A stretch of 64,000 nucleotides of DNA from Rhodobacter sp. NTK016B (GCF_017303295.1 NZ_JAFKOK010000004.1:62001-126000); one strand, 5' to 3'. Numbered from the stretch's first letter, positions 19,088 to 30,734 are shown. Made by a program: numbers and translations. Notes: generated from the letters alone by a model not told the origin.

Positions 19088-21076
19088 ATGACAGATCTCC
19101 GCAAGATCATCATCGATGACCGTGAGGTCGAGGTTCATCCCGCGATGACCCTGATCCAGGCGTGCGAAGTCGCGGGCATCGAGGTGCCCCGCTTCTGCTA
19201 TCACGAGCGTCTGTCGATCGCGGGGAATTGCCGGATGTGTCTGGTCGAGGTCGTCGGCGGCCCGCCCAAGCCCGCCGCCTCGTGCGCGATGCAGGTGCGC
19301 GACCTGCGCCCCGGCAAGGATGGTGAACCGCCGGTCGTCAAGACCAACTCGCCGATGGTCAAGAAGGCGCGCGAAGGGGTGATGGAGTTCCTGCTCATCA
19401 ACCACCCGCTCGATTGCCCGATCTGCGATCAGGGCGGCGAATGCGACCTGCAGGATCAGGCGATGGCGTACGGCGTCGATTTCTCGCGCTACCGCGAGCC
19501 CAAGCGGGCTTCGGAAGATCTGGATCTGGGGCCGCTGGTCGAAACCCATATGACGCGCTGCATCTCCTGCACGCGCTGTGTGCGCTTCACCTCGGAAGTG
19601 GCCGGCATCATGCAGATGGGCCAGACTGGCCGTGGCGAGGATGCCGAGATCACCAGCTATCTCAACGAGACGCTGAACTCGAACCTGCAGGGTAATATCA
19701 TCGACCTGTGCCCGGTCGGCGCGCTGGTGTCCAAGCCCTATGCCTTCACCGCCCGCCCGTGGGAACTGACCAAGACCGAGACCATCGACGTGATGGACGC
19801 GCTTGGCTCGAACATTCGCGTCGATGTGAAGGGGCGCGAAGTGATGCGCATCCTGCCGCGCAACCATGACGGCGTGAACGAGGAATGGATTTCCGACAAG
19901 ACCCGCTTCATCTGGGACGGTCTGAAGCGCCAGCGTCTGGACACGCCCTATATCCGTGAGAACGGCAAGCTGCGCAAAGCGGGTTGGGGCGAGGCGCTGA
20001 CGCTTGCCGCCGAAAAGATGCGCGGCGCGAAGAAACTGTCGGCGCTGGTCGGCGATCTGGTCTCGACCGAAGCGGCGTTCTCGTTGAAATCGTTGGTGGA
20101 ATCTCTGGGTGGTTCGGTCGAATGCCGCACCGACGGATCGCGGGTGCCCGGCGACAACCGTTCGGCCTATGTCGGCAATGCCGCGATCGAGGATATCGAC
20201 ACCGCCAAGCACATCCTGCTGATCGGCACCAATCCGCGCGACGAGGCGCCGGTGCTGAACGCCCGCATTCGCCGCGCTTGGACGCATGGTGCCACCGTGT
20301 CGCTGATCGGCCCGGCAGCGGACCTGACCTATGAATACGAGCATCTCGGCACCGACCGCGCTGCGCTGTCGAACGCCAAGGTCGAAGACGGCACGCTGGT
20401 GATCGTCGGGCAGGGCGCCGTGACCGAGGCCGATGGCCTTGCCGTCATCGCCGCCGCGCAGGCGCTGTCGGGCAAGATGCTGGTCCTGCACACTGCCGCC
20501 GGCCGCGTGGGCGCGCTGGATGTGGGCGCCGTGACCGAAGGCGGGCTGCTGGCGGCGACCGACGGGGCGGATGTGATCTACAATCTCGGCGCTGATGAAC
20601 TCGACATCGATGCGGGTCCCTTCGTGATCTATCAGGGTAGCCATGGCGACAGGGGCGCGCACCGCGCCGACCTGATCCTGCCGGGCGCGGCCTATACCGA
20701 AGAGAGCGGCATTTTCGTCAACACCGAAGGCCGCCCACAACTGGCCCTGCGCGCCGGTTTCGCGCCGGGCGAGGCCAAGGAAAACTGGGCGATCCTGCGC
20801 GCACTGTCGGCCGAATGCGGTCAGGTGCTGCCGTGGGACAGCCTGAACCAGCTGCGCCGCACGCTGATCGAGGCCGTGCCGCATCTGGAATTCATCGACG
20901 AGGTGCCCGAAAACGACTGGCAGCCGCTGGCCAAGGACAGCCTTGGCGACGCGACTTTCCGCCCCGTGGTCAAGGATTTCTACCTGACGAACCCGATCGC
21001 CCGCGCGTCGAGCCTGATGGCCGAACTCAGCGCGGCGGCGGCGGCGCGCAACGCGCCGTCGATGGCGGCGGAGTGA
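19088..21076 (+). CDS. nuoG: NADH-quinone oxidoreductase subunit G
   Basis: 75-kDa-type subunit with three or more iron-sulfur clusters. The N-terminal [2Fe-2S] ligands are in [17 protein letters not shown] with the fourth Cys in AASC; the His/Cys site of N5 is [18 protein letters not shown]4 has [10 protein letters not shown] and DLCPVGAL. The remaining two thirds form the molybdopterin-oxidoreductase-like domain ([38 protein letters not shown]), which binds no cofactor in complex I. 662 residues is normal for the group. A lipoprotein gene follows after 3 bases. Confidence 0.97.
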   Translation: MTDLRKIIIDDREVEVHPAMTLIQACEVAGIEVPRFCYHERLSIAGNCRMCLVEVVGGPPKPAASCAMQVRDLRPGKDGEPPVVKTNSPMVKKAREGVMEFLLINHPLDCPICDQGGECDLQDQAMAYGVDFSRYREPKRASEDLDLGPLVETHMTRCISCTRCVRFTSEVAGIMQMGQTGRGEDAEITSYLNETLNSNLQGNIIDLCPVGALVSKPYAFTARPWELTKTETIDVMDALGSNIRVDVKGREVMRILPRNHDGVNEEWISDKTRFIWDGLKRQRLDTPYIRENGKLRKAGWGEALTLAAEKMRGAKKLSALVGDLVSTEAAFSLKSLVESLGGSVECRTDGSRVPGDNRSAYVGNAAIEDIDTAKHILLIGTNPRDEAPVLNARIRRAWTHGATVSLIGPAADLTYEYEHLGTDRAALSNAKVEDGTLVIVGQGAVTEADGLAVIAAAQALSGKMLVLHTAAGRVGALDVGAVTEGGLLAATDGADVIYNLGADELDIDAGPFVIYQGSHGDRGAHRADLILPGAAYTEESGIFVNTEGRPQLALRAGFAPGEAKENWAILRALSAECGQVLPWDSLNQLRRTLIEAVPHLEFIDEVPENDWQPLAKDSLGDATFRPVVKDFYLTNPIARASSLMAELSAAAAARNAPSMAAE

Positions 21077-21079
21077 TGC

Positions 21080-21499
21080 ATGCGCCTGCGCCTCTGGTCC
21101 TCGTTTCCCATCGCGCTGCTTGTGTCGGCGCTGGCGGGCTGCGTCGCCTCGACGCCGCAGCCCGGGGAAACGGGCATGGGCGCGCCCGAGAACGCCGTGT
21201 ACCGGGGGGTGAATACCTACCTGCTGGAAGGCGATCTGGTGAATTTCGTGGTGACGATGGACAATGCGCGCGACGCATCCGACGTCATCGCCTATGCCCG
21301 CTGCGCGGCGGCGCAATATGCGCTGATCCGCGGCATGGGCTTCGCGCGCCATGTGCGCACGACAACAGGAAACGAGGGAACCCTCTGGCAAGCCGATGCG
21401 GTCTATACCGTCTCGCCCGCTCTGCCACGGGGGTCGCGGACGATCGACGCCGAAGTGACGGTTGCCGATTGCACCGAGCAGGGGATACCGACGGTCTGA
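21080..21499 (+). CDS. Lipoprotein of unknown function between nuoG and nuoH
   Basis: A 139-residue protein with a lipoprotein signal peptide: basic MRLRLW, hydrophobic core, lipobox LAGC (Cys at about 20). The residue after the Cys is Val, not Asp, so outer-membrane sorting is possible. The mature part has VYRGVNTYLLEGDLVNFVVTM and two further Cys, in YARCAAAQYAL and ADCTEQG, perhaps a disulfide. The family is not recognised. It starts 3 bases after nuoG and ends 9 before nuoH, so it is produced with complex I; other exported proteins in this operon suggest a common extracytoplasmic task. Confidence 0.75.
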   Translation: MRLRLWSSFPIALLVSALAGCVASTPQPGETGMGAPENAVYRGVNTYLLEGDLVNFVVTMDNARDASDVIAYARCAAAQYALIRGMGFARHVRTTTGNEGTLWQADAVYTVSPALPRGSRTIDAEVTVADCTEQGIPTV

Positions 21500-21508
21500 G
21501 GACGAACC

Positions 21509-22549
21509 ATGGTTGAATTCTTTACAACGAACTATTTCGGGATGTTCCTGCTGATCGTCGGGCAGGTTCTGCTGATCGTCGTGCCGCTTCTGGTGGCGCT
21601 GGCTTTCCTGATGTATGCCGACCGGAAGATCTGGGCGGCGGTGCAGATGCGCAAGGGGCCCAACGTGGTGGGCCCCTTCGGCCTGCTGCAGAGCTTTGCC
21701 GACTTCATCAAGTACATCGTGAAAGAAGTCGTCTTCCCCGCCGGGGCCGACCGCTTCGTCTTCCTGATGGCACCGATGGTGACGCTGGTCTGCGCGCTGA
21801 CCGCCTGGGCGGTGATCCCGTTCGATGACGGCTGGGTTCTGGCCAATATCAACGTGGCGATCCTGTATATCTTCGCGATCTCGTCGCTCGAAGTGTACGG
21901 CGTGATCATGGGCGGCTGGGCGTCGAACTCGAAATACCCGTTCCTCGGTTCGCTGCGCTCGGCTGCGCAGATGATCTCGTACGAGGTGTCGATCGGCCTG
22001 ATCATCATCGGCGTAATCATCTCGACGGGTTCGATGAATCTGACCGCCATCGTGAACGCGCAGCGGGGCGATTACGGGCTGCTGAACTGGTACTTCATCC
22101 CGCATCTGCCGATGATGTTCCTGTTCCTGATCTCGGCGCTGGCCGAAACCAACCGCCCGCCCTTCGACCTTCCGGAAGCGGAATCGGAACTGGTGGCGGG
22201 CTATCAGGTCGAGTATTCGTCGACGCCCTTCCTGCTGTTCATGATTGGCGAGCTGGTCGCAGTCGTGCTGATGTGCGCGCTGATCTCGCTTCTGTTCTTC
22301 GGCGGCTGGCTGTCGCCCATTCCGGGCCTGCCCGATGGCATCTGGTGGATGGTCATCAAGATGCTGGGCGCGTTCTTTGTCTTCTCGATGGTCAAGGCCA
22401 TCGTTCCCCGCTACCGCTACGACCAGCTGATGCGTATCGGCTGGAAAGTGTTCCTGCCGATGTCGCTTGGCTGGGTCGTTCTGGTGGCGTTCCTTGCGAA
22501 ATTTGAGGTGCTTGGCGGCTTCTGGGCCCGCTGGGCGATCGGAGGCTGA
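21509..22549 (+). CDS. nuoH: NADH-quinone oxidoreductase subunit H
   Basis: ND1-type membrane subunit that forms the quinone channel. The 346 residues contain about eight TM helices with the family blocks [23 protein letters not shown], the acidic loop [23 protein letters not shown] and [15 protein letters not shown]. Order and spacing with nuoI (3 bases) are standard. Confidence 0.97.
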   Translation: MVEFFTTNYFGMFLLIVGQVLLIVVPLLVALAFLMYADRKIWAAVQMRKGPNVVGPFGLLQSFADFIKYIVKEVVFPAGADRFVFLMAPMVTLVCALTAWAVIPFDDGWVLANINVAILYIFAISSLEVYGVIMGGWASNSKYPFLGSLRSAAQMISYEVSIGLIIIGVIISTGSMNLTAIVNAQRGDYGLLNWYFIPHLPMMFLFLISALAETNRPPFDLPEAESELVAGYQVEYSSTPFLLFMIGELVAVVLMCALISLLFFGGWLSPIPGLPDGIWWMVIKMLGAFFVFSMVKAIVPRYRYDQLMRIGWKVFLPMSLGWVVLVAFLAKFEVLGGFWARWAIGG

Positions 22550-22552
22550 TCC

Positions 22553-23044
22553 ATGACCGTCGACGTCACCCGTGCCGTCAAATACTTCTTGCTGGTCGAC
22601 TTCTTCAAAGGGTTCGGCATCGGGCTGCGGTATTTCTTCAAGCCGAAAGCCACGCTGAACTACCCGCATGAGAAGGGGCCGCTCAGCCCGCGTTTCCGCG
22701 GTGAGCACGCGCTGCGCCGTTATCCCAATGGCGAAGAGCGCTGCATTGCGTGCAAATTGTGCGAGGCGATCTGCCCCGCGCAGGCGATCACGATTGATGC
22801 CGAACCGCGCGAAGACGGCTCGCGCCGCACCACGCGCTACGACATCGACATGACGAAGTGCATCTATTGCGGCTTCTGTCAGGAGGCCTGCCCGGTGGAC
22901 GCCATCGTCGAAGGGCCGAATTTCGAATTCGCCACCGAAACCCGCGAAGAGCTGTTCTACGACAAGGCGAAACTTCTCGACAACGGCGACCGCTGGGAAG
23001 CCGAGATCGCCCGCAATCTCGAACTCGACGCGCCCTATCGCTGA
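22553..23044 (+). CDS. nuoI: NADH-quinone oxidoreductase subunit I
   Basis: TYKY-type subunit with two [4Fe-4S] clusters (N6a and N6b). The ferredoxin motifs are [16 protein letters not shown] and [16 protein letters not shown], each with three Cys plus the fourth followed by Pro. The N terminus ([17 protein letters not shown]) lies along the membrane. 163 residues is normal. Next gene follows after 7 bases. Confidence 0.97.
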   Translation: MTVDVTRAVKYFLLVDFFKGFGIGLRYFFKPKATLNYPHEKGPLSPRFRGEHALRRYPNGEERCIACKLCEAICPAQAITIDAEPREDGSRRTTRYDIDMTKCIYCGFCQEACPVDAIVEGPNFEFATETREELFYDKAKLLDNGDRWEAEIARNLELDAPYR

Positions 23045-23051
23045 GGACCCG

Positions 23052-23462
23052 ATGACCGAAGCCTATACCAAGATGTTCCAGCAGATGATGGAAAGCTCGC
23101 AGGAAATGATGCGGGCCTTTAATCCGGCGCTGGAAACCATGTCGCTGGCGGGTTTCGAGAAGATGATCCCCACCATGTCCAAGGACATGATGGAGATGTG
23201 GTTCGGTCGGACCTTCAACCGCGAAGGGCTCGACGCCAAGACGCGGCTTCTGGTTTCGATCGCCGCTCTGACGGTTCTGGGCGCGCAGGCCGAGCCGCAA
23301 CTGAAAATGACCGTGCGCCACGCGCTTGAAGCCGGCGCCACGGAACGCGAGATCGCCGAGGTGATCTGGCAGATGAGCATGTTCGGCGGGTTGCCCGCCA
23401 TGCAGAAGGCGCTGGAATTGGCCCAGGGTGTCTTCGCGGAAACCAAGGAGAAGGACGCATGA
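23052..23462 (+). CDS. Carboxymuconolactone-decarboxylase-like protein in the nuo operon
   Basis: A 136-residue protein. Residues 1-45 are Met-rich and helical ([19 protein letters not shown]) and recall phasin-like segments. Residues 50-135 match the CMD fold: [43 protein letters not shown]. The CxxC pair of peroxidatic AhpD relatives is absent and the protein has no Cys at all, so it is no thiol peroxidase. The true substrate is unknown. Its stop overlaps the nuoJ start (ATGA), tying expression to complex I. Confidence 0.8.
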   Translation: MTEAYTKMFQQMMESSQEMMRAFNPALETMSLAGFEKMIPTMSKDMMEMWFGRTFNREGLDAKTRLLVSIAALTVLGAQAEPQLKMTVRHALEAGATEREIAEVIWQMSMFGGLPAMQKALELAQGVFAETKEKDA

Positions 23463-24073
23463 GCGTTGCCGATTTTGCCTTCTACGCCTTCGCCGTCGTT
23501 GCGGTGATCGCGGGCCTTCTGGTCGTGACGGCCAAGAACCCGGTGCATTCGGTGCTGTGGCTGATCCTGACCTTCCTGTCCTCGGCGGGGCTGTTCGTGC
23601 TGCTGGGCGCCGAATTCCTCGCGATGCTTCTGATGATCGTCTATGTCGGGGCGGTCGCGGTGCTGTTCCTGTTCGTGGTGATGATGCTCGATATCGACTT
23701 CGCCGAGCTGAAGGCCGAGATGACGCGCTATTTCCCGCTCGCCGCTCTGGTCGGGCTGGTGATCCTGATGCAGCTCACGCTTCTGTACGGCGCATGGTCG
23801 ACGGCCGAGGGCGCGCCGGGGCTGCGGCAGGCGGTGACGCCGGATCTGGCGCAGGTCGACAATGCCCGTGCGCTGGGTCTGATCCTGTTCGATCAGTATT
23901 TCATCCTGTTCCAGCTTTCGGGCCTGATCCTGCTGGTGGCGATGATCGGGGCCATCGTGCTGACGCTGCGGCACCGCACCGACGTCAAGCGTCAGAACGT
24001 GCTGCAGCAGATGTGGCGCGATCCGGCCAAGGCGATGGAGCTGAAAGATGTGAAACCGGGGCAGGGGCTGTGA
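23459..24073 (+). CDS. nuoJ: NADH-quinone oxidoreductase subunit J
   Basis: ND6-type membrane subunit; its third helix carries the pi-bulge that couples quinone reduction to proton transfer. The 204 residues have five TM helices, with [21 protein letters not shown] and the conserved [22 protein letters not shown]. It overlaps the gene before and the gene after by a few bases. Confidence 0.96.
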   Translation: MSVADFAFYAFAVVAVIAGLLVVTAKNPVHSVLWLILTFLSSAGLFVLLGAEFLAMLLMIVYVGAVAVLFLFVVMMLDIDFAELKAEMTRYFPLAALVGLVILMQLTLLYGAWSTAEGAPGLRQAVTPDLAQVDNARALGLILFDQYFILFQLSGLILLVAMIGAIVLTLRHRTDVKRQNVLQQMWRDPAKAMELKDVKPGQGL

Positions 24074-24555
24074 TGGGCATGCGGATCCTCTCTGCCGGGT
24101 TGCGGGTTCCGACCGTGGCGCTGGCGCTTGCGGCGGGGGCCGCGACGCCGGCTGGCGCGCAGACGGGCGATACGCAGGCGAGCGATGCGCCCTGCGTGGT
24201 CGAATTCGAAACGCTCGACGTCCTGACGCCCGCACAGGGCGCGCGGCGGCCCGGTCGGGTCTATGACGCGTGGCCTCAGGCGCGGGGTGGCGGCTTCGTG
24301 ACGACCATGGTGCGCACCAATAATGGCGGCGCGCTTCAGCTACTGAACCATTGCCCAAGCGGCCAGTTTCTGGCGCTTCGGGCCGATGCGTCCGTGGCCG
24401 ATGCGGTTTTGGCACGGTTCGAAGAGATGATGACCTCGGAGACGAGTTATTCGCTCTTGCAGATGGCTGACAGGTCGATGGATGTCGGCGCGCTGTCGCG
24501 CATGGGCGAAGGCGGTGTCGGCGGCTGTGATTGCGCGGCCACGGGGACGGATTGA
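24073..24555 (+). CDS. Exported protein of unknown function between nuoJ and nuoK
   Basis: A 160-residue protein whose ATG overlaps the nuoJ stop (TGATG). Residues 1-32 are a signal peptide (VALALAAGAATPAGAQ). The mature part has FETLDVLTPAQGARRPGRVYD, a Gly-rich GGGFVTTMVRTNNGG, and Cys in DAPCVVEF, NHCPSGQF and [11 protein letters not shown], so disulfides are likely. No family recognised. Third-position GC and overlap support it as real. It ends with a TTGA overlap to a possible 26-residue membrane protein. Confidence 0.7.
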   Translation: MGMRILSAGLRVPTVALALAAGAATPAGAQTGDTQASDAPCVVEFETLDVLTPAQGARRPGRVYDAWPQARGGGFVTTMVRTNNGGALQLLNHCPSGQFLALRADASVADAVLARFEEMMTSETSYSLLQMADRSMDVGALSRMGEGGVGGCDCAATGTD

Positions 24556-24632
24556 ACGCCGCGAGCTGGACTGCCGTCATTGTCGGGGTGGTGACCGCCC
24601 TGCTGGTGGCAAACGGATATTTTAACGGGTGA
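24552..24632 (+). CDS. Possible 26-residue single-helix membrane microprotein
   Basis: Reading from a TTG that overlaps the preceding stop (TTGA), with GGGGAC 5 bases upstream, gives 26 residues: a short head, a hydrophobic stretch ([18 protein letters not shown]) long enough to cross the membrane, and NG at the end. The stop is 19 bases before nuoK, which has its own GGAGGGA site. The same TTGA start is used after nuoD. Small one-helix subunits are common in complex I of eukaryotes; that this is one is speculation. Without it, the gap between the exported gene and nuoK would be 96 bases, unusually long for this part of the operon. Confidence 0.4.
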   Translation: MNAASWTAVIVGVVTALLVANGYFNG

Positions 24633-24651
24633 CAAGCCCGGAGGGACGAGA

Positions 24652-24957
24652 ATGGTAGGACTTGAACATTACCTGACCGTGGCGGCGGCGCTGTTCGTCA
24701 TCGGGATCTTTGGCATCTTCCTGAACCGGAAGAACGTGATCGTCATCCTGATGTCGATCGAACTGATCCTGCTCAGCGTGAACATCAACCTTGTGGCCTT
24801 TTCCAGCTTCCTCGGGGATCTGGTGGGGCAGGTGTTCACCATGTTCGTCCTGACCGTCGCCGCTGCCGAGGCCGCTATCGGCCTTGCCATTCTGGTGACC
24901 TTCTTCAGAAACCGCGGCACGATCGACGTCGAAGACGTCAACGTGATGAAAGGCTAA
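24652..24957 (+). CDS. nuoK: NADH-quinone oxidoreductase subunit K
   Basis: ND4L-type membrane subunit, 101 residues, three TM helices. The two conserved membrane glutamates are seen in [19 protein letters not shown] and [27 protein letters not shown] precedes the ATG. Followed by nuoL after 5 bases. Confidence 0.97.
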   Translation: MVGLEHYLTVAAALFVIGIFGIFLNRKNVIVILMSIELILLSVNINLVAFSSFLGDLVGQVFTMFVLTVAAAEAAIGLAILVTFFRNRGTIDVEDVNVMKG

Positions 24958-24962
24958 AGCGC

Positions 24963-26927
24963 ATGGCGACGACGCTTCTTTTTGCTCCGTTGGTCGGCGC
25001 GATCATCTGCGGCCTGTTCTGGCGGATGATCGGCGAGAAGACCGGCATGGTGATCGCCACGGCGCTGCTGTTCCTGTCGGCGCTGCTATCGTGGATCACT
25101 TTCCTGACCTATGACGGGGCCGAGACATCGATCCATATCCTGCGGTTCATCGATTCCGGTACGCTGGTGGGCGACTGGGCGATCCGGCTGGACCGGCTGA
25201 CCACGGTGATGCTGATCGTCGTGACCACGGTCTCGGCGCTCGTCCATCTCTACAGCTTCGGCTACATGGCCCATGACGAGAACTGGACGGAGGACGAATC
25301 CTACCGCGCCCGGTTCTTTGCCTATCTGTCGCTCTTCACCTTCGCGATGCTGATGCTGGTGACCGCCGACAACCTTGTGCAGATCTTCTTCGGCTGGGAG
25401 GGCGTGGGCCTCGCCTCGTACCTGCTGATCGGCTTCTACTGGAAAAAGCAATCGGCTTCGGCTGCGGCGATGAAAGCGTTCATCGTCAACCGGGTGGGCG
25501 ATTTCGGCTTCATCATCGGCATCATGATGCTCTACTTCATGGCCGATTCCGTCCAGTTCGACGACATCTTCCACGGTGCCGAGGCAATGTCGCAGCAATC
25601 GATCCATTTCCTGTGGACCGACTGGAACGCACTGAACGTCGCCTGCTTCTTCCTGTTCATCGGCGCGATGGGTAAATCGGCGCAGCTGTTCCTGCACACC
25701 TGGCTTCCCGACGCGATGGAAGGTCCGACCCCGGTGTCGGCGCTGATCCACGCGGCAACCATGGTGACGGCGGGCGTGTTCCTTGTGTCGCGCATGTCGC
25801 CGCTGATGGAATATGCCGAGACCACGCGCATGTTCATCGTGTTCATCGGCGCCCTGACCGCGTTCTTTGCGGCAACCGTGGGGCTGGTGCAAAACGACAT
25901 CAAGCGCGTGATCGCCTATTCGACATGTTCGCAGCTGGGCTACATGTTCGTGGCGGCGGGCGTGGGCGTCTATTCGGTCGCCATGTTCCACCTGCTGACG
26001 CACGCCTTCTTCAAGGCGATGCTGTTCCTCGGCGCCGGTTCGGTCATCCACGGGATGCACCACGAACAGGACATGCGGAACTATGGCGGGCTGCGCCACA
26101 AGATGCCCTATACCTTCTGGGCGATGATGATCGGCACGCTGGCGATCACTGGCGTCGGTATCCCGCTGACGCATTTCGGCTTCGCGGGCTTCATCTCGAA
26201 GGACGCGATCATCGAAAGCGCTTTCGGCGGCGGGTCGCTCTATGCCTTCTGGTTCCTCGTGATCGCGGCGGCGATGACCGCGTTCTATTCGTGGCGCCTG
26301 ATCTTCATGACCTTCTTCGGTGCGCCGCGCGGCGATCACCACACGCACGACCACGCGCATGAAAGCCCGTGGGTCATGGTGATCCCGCTGGGTGTTCTGG
26401 CGCTTGGCGCGGTCTTCGCGGGCATGATCTGGTACGAGCCCTTCTTCGGCTCGCACGAGGCGGTGCACGAGTATTTCGGCCATTCCGTCGCCATGCTCGA
26501 GTCGAACCACACGATCCACAACGCGCATGAGGCGCCGGTCTGGGTCAAGGTGGCGCCCTTCATCGCGATGCTGCTGGGGCTGGGTCTGGCGTATCTGTTC
26601 TACATCGTGAACCCGCGTCTGCCCAAGGATCTGGCCGAGAACCAGCCGATCCTCTACCGCTTCCTGCTCAACAAGTGGTATTTCGACGAGATCTACGACG
26701 CTATCTTCGTGCGTCCCTCGCTTGCCATCGGTCGCTTCCTTTGGAAGCGCGGCGACGGCAACACGATCGACGGCTTCCTTAACGGTCTGTCGATGGGCGT
26801 CATGCCGATGCTCAACCGTCTCTATGCCCGTGCCCAATCCGGCTATGTCTTCCACTACGCCTTCGCCATGGTCATCGGCATCGCGGCGCTGGTGACCTAT
26901 GTTACGCTCACCGGAGGGGCGCACTGA
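24963..26927 (+). CDS. nuoL: NADH-quinone oxidoreductase subunit L
   Basis: ND5-type antiporter-like proton-pumping subunit. The 654 residues hold the proton-antiporter core (about 130-420) with [21 protein letters not shown], the channel Lys/His in [32 protein letters not shown] and [17 protein letters not shown], and a C-terminal extension for the long lateral helix. A His-rich loop ([11 protein letters not shown], about 457-467) is notable. nuoM starts in its stop codon. Confidence 0.97.
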   Translation: MATTLLFAPLVGAIICGLFWRMIGEKTGMVIATALLFLSALLSWITFLTYDGAETSIHILRFIDSGTLVGDWAIRLDRLTTVMLIVVTTVSALVHLYSFGYMAHDENWTEDESYRARFFAYLSLFTFAMLMLVTADNLVQIFFGWEGVGLASYLLIGFYWKKQSASAAAMKAFIVNRVGDFGFIIGIMMLYFMADSVQFDDIFHGAEAMSQQSIHFLWTDWNALNVACFFLFIGAMGKSAQLFLHTWLPDAMEGPTPVSALIHAATMVTAGVFLVSRMSPLMEYAETTRMFIVFIGALTAFFAATVGLVQNDIKRVIAYSTCSQLGYMFVAAGVGVYSVAMFHLLTHAFFKAMLFLGAGSVIHGMHHEQDMRNYGGLRHKMPYTFWAMMIGTLAITGVGIPLTHFGFAGFISKDAIIESAFGGGSLYAFWFLVIAAAMTAFYSWRLIFMTFFGAPRGDHHTHDHAHESPWVMVIPLGVLALGAVFAGMIWYEPFFGSHEAVHEYFGHSVAMLESNHTIHNAHEAPVWVKVAPFIAMLLGLGLAYLFYIVNPRLPKDLAENQPILYRFLLNKWYFDEIYDAIFVRPSLAIGRFLWKRGDGNTIDGFLNGLSMGVMPMLNRLYARAQSGYVFHYAFAMVIGIAALVTYVTLTGGAH

Positions 26928-28525
26928 TGCTGAGCCTTCTGTCCATCATCACCTTCCTGCCCGCGGCGGCAGCCCTCATCGCGGCTGTCTTCCTGCACGG
27001 CGAGGACGAAGTGGCGCAACGCAACGCGAAATGGCTGGCTTTGGTGGCCACGCTCGCGACCTTTGCCATCTCGCTGATCCTGCTGTTCAGCTTCGACCCG
27101 TCGGATACCGGCTTCCAGTTCGTGGAAGAACACGCCTGGATCATGGGCCTGACCTACAAGCTGGGCGTCGACGGGATCTCGGTTCTCTTCGTGCTGCTGA
27201 CCACGTTCCTGATGCCGATTGCCATCGGCGCGTGCTGGAACGTCACGCACCGGGTCAAGGAATATATGATCGCCTTCCTGCTGCTCGAAACGCTGATGAT
27301 CGGCGTGTTCGTGGCGCTGGATATGGTGCTGTTCTACCTGTTCTTCGAGGCTGGCCTGATCCCGATGTTCCTGATCATCGGCATCTGGGGCGGCAAGAAC
27401 CGGATCTACGCGGCGTTCAAGTTCTTCCTCTATACCTTCATCGGTTCGGTGCTGATGCTGGTGGCGATGATCTACATGTACGGGCAGGCCGGTACGACCG
27501 ACATCCCGACGCTGCTGAGCTACGAATTCGACGCAGGCCCGATCACGCTGCTGGGCTGGCAGATCGCGGGCGGGGCGCAGACGCTGCTGTTCCTTGCCTT
27601 CTTCGCCTCCTTCGCGGTGAAGATGCCGATGTGGCCGGTCCATACCTGGTTGCCCGACGCGCACGTTCAGGCACCGACCGCGGGGTCTGTCGTGCTGGCG
27701 GCGGTGCTCTTGAAGATGGGCGGTTACGGCTTCCTGCGGTTTTCGCTGCCGATGTTCCCGGTGGGCTCCGAAATTCTTGCGCCGCTGGTTCTGTGGATGT
27801 CGGCTATCGCCATCGTCTATGCCTCGCTCGTCGCGATGGTGCAGGACGACATGAAGAAGCTGGTGGCCTATTCCTCGGTCGCGCATATGGGCTTCGTGAC
27901 GATGGGGATCTTCGCGGCCAATCAGCAGGGTCTCGACGGCGCGATCTTCCAGATGCTGTCGCACGGCTTCGTCTCGGGCGCGCTGTTCCTCGTGGTGGGC
28001 GTGGTCTATGACCGCATGCATACCCGCGATATCGACGCTTATGGCGGGCTGGTGAACCGGATGCCGATGTACGCGGCGGTGTTCATGCTGTTCACCATGG
28101 CGAATGTGGGTCTGCCGGGCACCTCGGGCTTCGTCGGTGAATTCCTGACCTTCATGGCCGTGTTCCAGGTCAATACCTGGGTTGCCGCTGTCGCCGCGAC
28201 GGGCGTGATCTTCTCGGCGGGCTACGGGCTCTGGCTCTATCGCCGGGTGATCTGGGGGCAATTGATCAAGGACAGCCTGAAATCCATCACCGACATGGAT
28301 TTGCGCGAGAAGTTGATGTTCGCGCCGCTGGTGGTGATGACGCTGCTGCTTGGCGTCTACCCCGCGCTGATCCTCGATGTGATCTCGCCGTCGACCGAGG
28401 CGCTTGTCGCCAGCTATAACGATGCGAACGGCATCGTGCCCGAGGCTGCGACCTCGCTGCACGCCGTGACCGACGCGTCCCACGAAACCGCTTCCGAGGC
28501 CGCGCCCGCGGCTTCGAGCCACTGA
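26927..28525 (+). CDS. nuoM: NADH-quinone oxidoreductase subunit M
   Basis: ND4-type proton-pumping subunit, 532 residues, about 14 TM helices. Typical blocks are [26 protein letters not shown] with the key membrane Glu, [25 protein letters not shown] and [11 protein letters not shown]. The last 35 residues are an Ala/Ser/Glu-rich tail. nuoN follows after 13 bases. Confidence 0.97.
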   Translation: MLSLLSIITFLPAAAALIAAVFLHGEDEVAQRNAKWLALVATLATFAISLILLFSFDPSDTGFQFVEEHAWIMGLTYKLGVDGISVLFVLLTTFLMPIAIGACWNVTHRVKEYMIAFLLLETLMIGVFVALDMVLFYLFFEAGLIPMFLIIGIWGGKNRIYAAFKFFLYTFIGSVLMLVAMIYMYGQAGTTDIPTLLSYEFDAGPITLLGWQIAGGAQTLLFLAFFASFAVKMPMWPVHTWLPDAHVQAPTAGSVVLAAVLLKMGGYGFLRFSLPMFPVGSEILAPLVLWMSAIAIVYASLVAMVQDDMKKLVAYSSVAHMGFVTMGIFAANQQGLDGAIFQMLSHGFVSGALFLVVGVVYDRMHTRDIDAYGGLVNRMPMYAAVFMLFTMANVGLPGTSGFVGEFLTFMAVFQVNTWVAAVAATGVIFSAGYGLWLYRRVIWGQLIKDSLKSITDMDLREKLMFAPLVVMTLLLGVYPALILDVISPSTEALVASYNDANGIVPEAATSLHAVTDASHETASEAAPAASSH

Positions 28526-28538
28526 AAGGCCCGTTCCG

Positions 28539-29978
28539 ATGACCTCGGTTGATCTTTCGATCGCGCTTCCGGAAATCCTGCTGTCGCTCTGGGCGATGGT
28601 GGCCCTTTTGGCGGGCGCTTACTTCGGCAAGGACCGGCTCGCCTCGGCCCTGACATGGGCGACGGTGGCGGTGTTCATCCTCATCGCCGTGCTGGTCGGT
28701 GTACAGGACCTCGAGACGCATGAGGCCTTCGGCGGTCTCTTCGTCGAGGACAGCTTCGCGCGCTTTGCCAAGATGGCGATGCTGCTTGCGGGGGCTGCTG
28801 TGCTGGTGATGGGCATGGACTATCTCGAACGCGCCAAGATGATGAAGTTCGAATACCCGATCCTCGTCGCGCTCTCGATGGTGGGGATGATGGTGATGGT
28901 GTCCGCGCAGGACCTGATCACCCTCTATATGGGGCTCGAGCTGCAATCGCTGGCGCTCTACGTGCTTGCCGCGTTCCGCCGCGACAGCGTCAAGGCGACC
29001 GAGGCCGGGCTGAAATACTTCGTGCTGGGCGCGCTGGCCTCGGGTCTGCTGCTGTACGGCGCGTCGCTCACCTATGGCTATGCGGGTACCACTCGGTTCG
29101 ACGGTATCGCTTCGGTCATCACGGGCGAGCATCTGCCGGTGGGCCTGCTGATGGGGCTGGCCTTCATGCTGGCGGGTCTGGCCTTCAAGGTCTCGGCCGT
29201 GCCGTTCCACATGTGGACGCCCGACGTCTACGAGGGTGCGCCGACCCCGGTCACCGCCTTCTTCGCCACCGCGCCCAAGGTCGCGGCCATGGCGCTGCTC
29301 ACCCGTCTGGTGATCGACGCGTTTGGCGCGGTGCCGGGCGACTGGGGCCAGATCGTCGGCCTGCTTGCCGGTCTGAGCATGGTGGTGGGTGCCGTCGGTG
29401 CGCTCGGCCAGCGCAACCTCAAGCGCCTGATGGCCTATTCTTCGATCACGCATATGGGCTTCGCGCTGCTGGGCGTGACGGCGGGGACCGAGGCGGGCGT
29501 GAAAGCCACGCTGCTTTACATGGCGATCTATCTGACCATGTCCGTGGGTGTCTTCGCCTTCATGCTGACCATGCGCCGCGAAGGGCGGGTCGTCAGCTCG
29601 ATCGACGATCTGAACATGCTGTCCAAGACCCAGCCGATTCAGGCGCTGGCGATGCTGGTGCTGTTCTTCTCGCTGGCCGGTGTGCCGCCGTTCCTGGGCT
29701 TCTGGGCGAAGTTCGCGGTGCTCAGCGCCGTCATCTCGTCGGGCTATGTCTTCCTTGCCGTGGTCGGCGTGATCTCGTCGGTGATCGCCGCGTTCTACTA
29801 CATCCGTGTCGTATACTTCATGTATTTCGGGACCGAGGGCGATCCGCTCGACAATGACGGCGCCCCGGCGCAGCGCTGGATGACCCTCGGCGCGGCAGCG
29901 ATCACGATCCTCGGTGTCATCAACCTGTTTGGCATCGAAGGGGCGGCTGCCGTCGCGGCGCAGGCACTTGTCCAGTGA
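28539..29978 (+). CDS. nuoN: NADH-quinone oxidoreductase subunit N
   Basis: ND2-type proton-pumping subunit, 479 residues, 14 TM helices. Signature blocks are [21 protein letters not shown] with the membrane Glu, [29 protein letters not shown] and [14 protein letters not shown]. Last subunit of the operon; the start of birA overlaps its end. Confidence 0.97.
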   Translation: MTSVDLSIALPEILLSLWAMVALLAGAYFGKDRLASALTWATVAVFILIAVLVGVQDLETHEAFGGLFVEDSFARFAKMAMLLAGAAVLVMGMDYLERAKMMKFEYPILVALSMVGMMVMVSAQDLITLYMGLELQSLALYVLAAFRRDSVKATEAGLKYFVLGALASGLLLYGASLTYGYAGTTRFDGIASVITGEHLPVGLLMGLAFMLAGLAFKVSAVPFHMWTPDVYEGAPTPVTAFFATAPKVAAMALLTRLVIDAFGAVPGDWGQIVGLLAGLSMVVGAVGALGQRNLKRLMAYSSITHMGFALLGVTAGTEAGVKATLLYMAIYLTMSVGVFAFMLTMRREGRVVSSIDDLNMLSKTQPIQALAMLVLFFSLAGVPPFLGFWAKFAVLSAVISSGYVFLAVVGVISSVIAAFYYIRVVYFMYFGTEGDPLDNDGAPAQRWMTLGAAAITILGVINLFGIEGAAAVAAQALVQ

Positions 29979-30711
29979 CGTAACCTGGCCTTCGGGCGTG
30001 GCAAAAGTGGTGCTGGCGGAAACCGACAGTACCATGGCCGAGGCGCAGCGCCGCCTCGGCGATCTTGCCGGCCCGACCTGGATCCTCGCCCTGCGGCAGA
30101 CCGCCGGGCGGGGCCGGCGGGGCAGGGCATGGCAGGACCCGCAGGGCAATTTCGCCGCCACGCTGATCCGCAAAACTGACGAGCCCCCCGCACGGCTTGC
30201 GCTTCGGTCCTTCGTGGCCGCGCTCGCACTGCACGAGGCGCTTGCCGACCTTACCCATCTGCCGGACGCTTTCGCGCTGAAATGGCCCAATGACGTGATG
30301 CTCAATGGCGGCAAGCTGTCGGGCATCCTTCTGGAAAGCCCTGGCGCGGGGATCCTGTCGATGGGGATCGGTGTCAATCTGCATTCCGCCCCCGATCCTG
30401 ATCCCGAGGCCGCCTTTCCGCCCGTCAGCCTGCGGCAGGAGACCGGGCTGGCCATTCGGCCCGAACAGCTTCTCGACCGCCTTGCGCCCGCTTTCGAGCA
30501 CTGGGACGAACGGCTCAGAACCTATGGCTTCGATCCGATCCGAACGGGATTCCTGCGCCATGTGGCGCGGCTGGGGCAGCCGCTTGTCGCGCGCACCCTG
30601 CAGGCCGAGTTCCATGGCACTTTCGACGGCATCGACGACAATGGCGCGCTGATCCTCGCCACCGCCGAAGGGGCGCGGGCGATCCCGGCCGCCGATATCT
30701 TCTTTCCCTGA
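29968..30711 (+). CDS. birA: Biotin--[acetyl-CoA-carboxylase] ligase
   Basis: Activates biotin to biotinyl-AMP and attaches it to carboxylase lysines. 247 residues from a TTG inside the end of nuoN; GTG at 29998 is an alternative, neither with a strong ribosome site. The catalytic loop is [18 protein letters not shown], and [19 protein letters not shown] is the biotin site; the C-terminal SH3-like domain ends near residue 245. There is no DNA-binding helix-turn-helix, so it is a ligase only, not a repressor. birA after nuoN is usual in Rhodobacterales. Confidence 0.93.
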   Translation: MSSDVTWPSGVAKVVLAETDSTMAEAQRRLGDLAGPTWILALRQTAGRGRRGRAWQDPQGNFAATLIRKTDEPPARLALRSFVAALALHEALADLTHLPDAFALKWPNDVMLNGGKLSGILLESPGAGILSMGIGVNLHSAPDPDPEAAFPPVSLRQETGLAIRPEQLLDRLAPAFEHWDERLRTYGFDPIRTGFLRHVARLGQPLVARTLQAEFHGTFDGIDDNGALILATAEGARAIPAADIFFP

Positions 30712-30734
30712 TCCGCAAGACCCGGAGCCCCGCC

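Noticed and set aside
18611-22708. 1365-codon minus-strand frame across nuoG-nuoH
   Set aside because: It runs opposite conserved complex I genes and yields a His/Arg/Asp-rich product with no domain pattern; a codon-bias shadow.
25086-30455. Long minus-strand frames opposite nuoL, nuoM, nuoN and birA
   Set aside because: The same shadow effect; repetitive charged products rich in His, Gln and Arg with no family motif.
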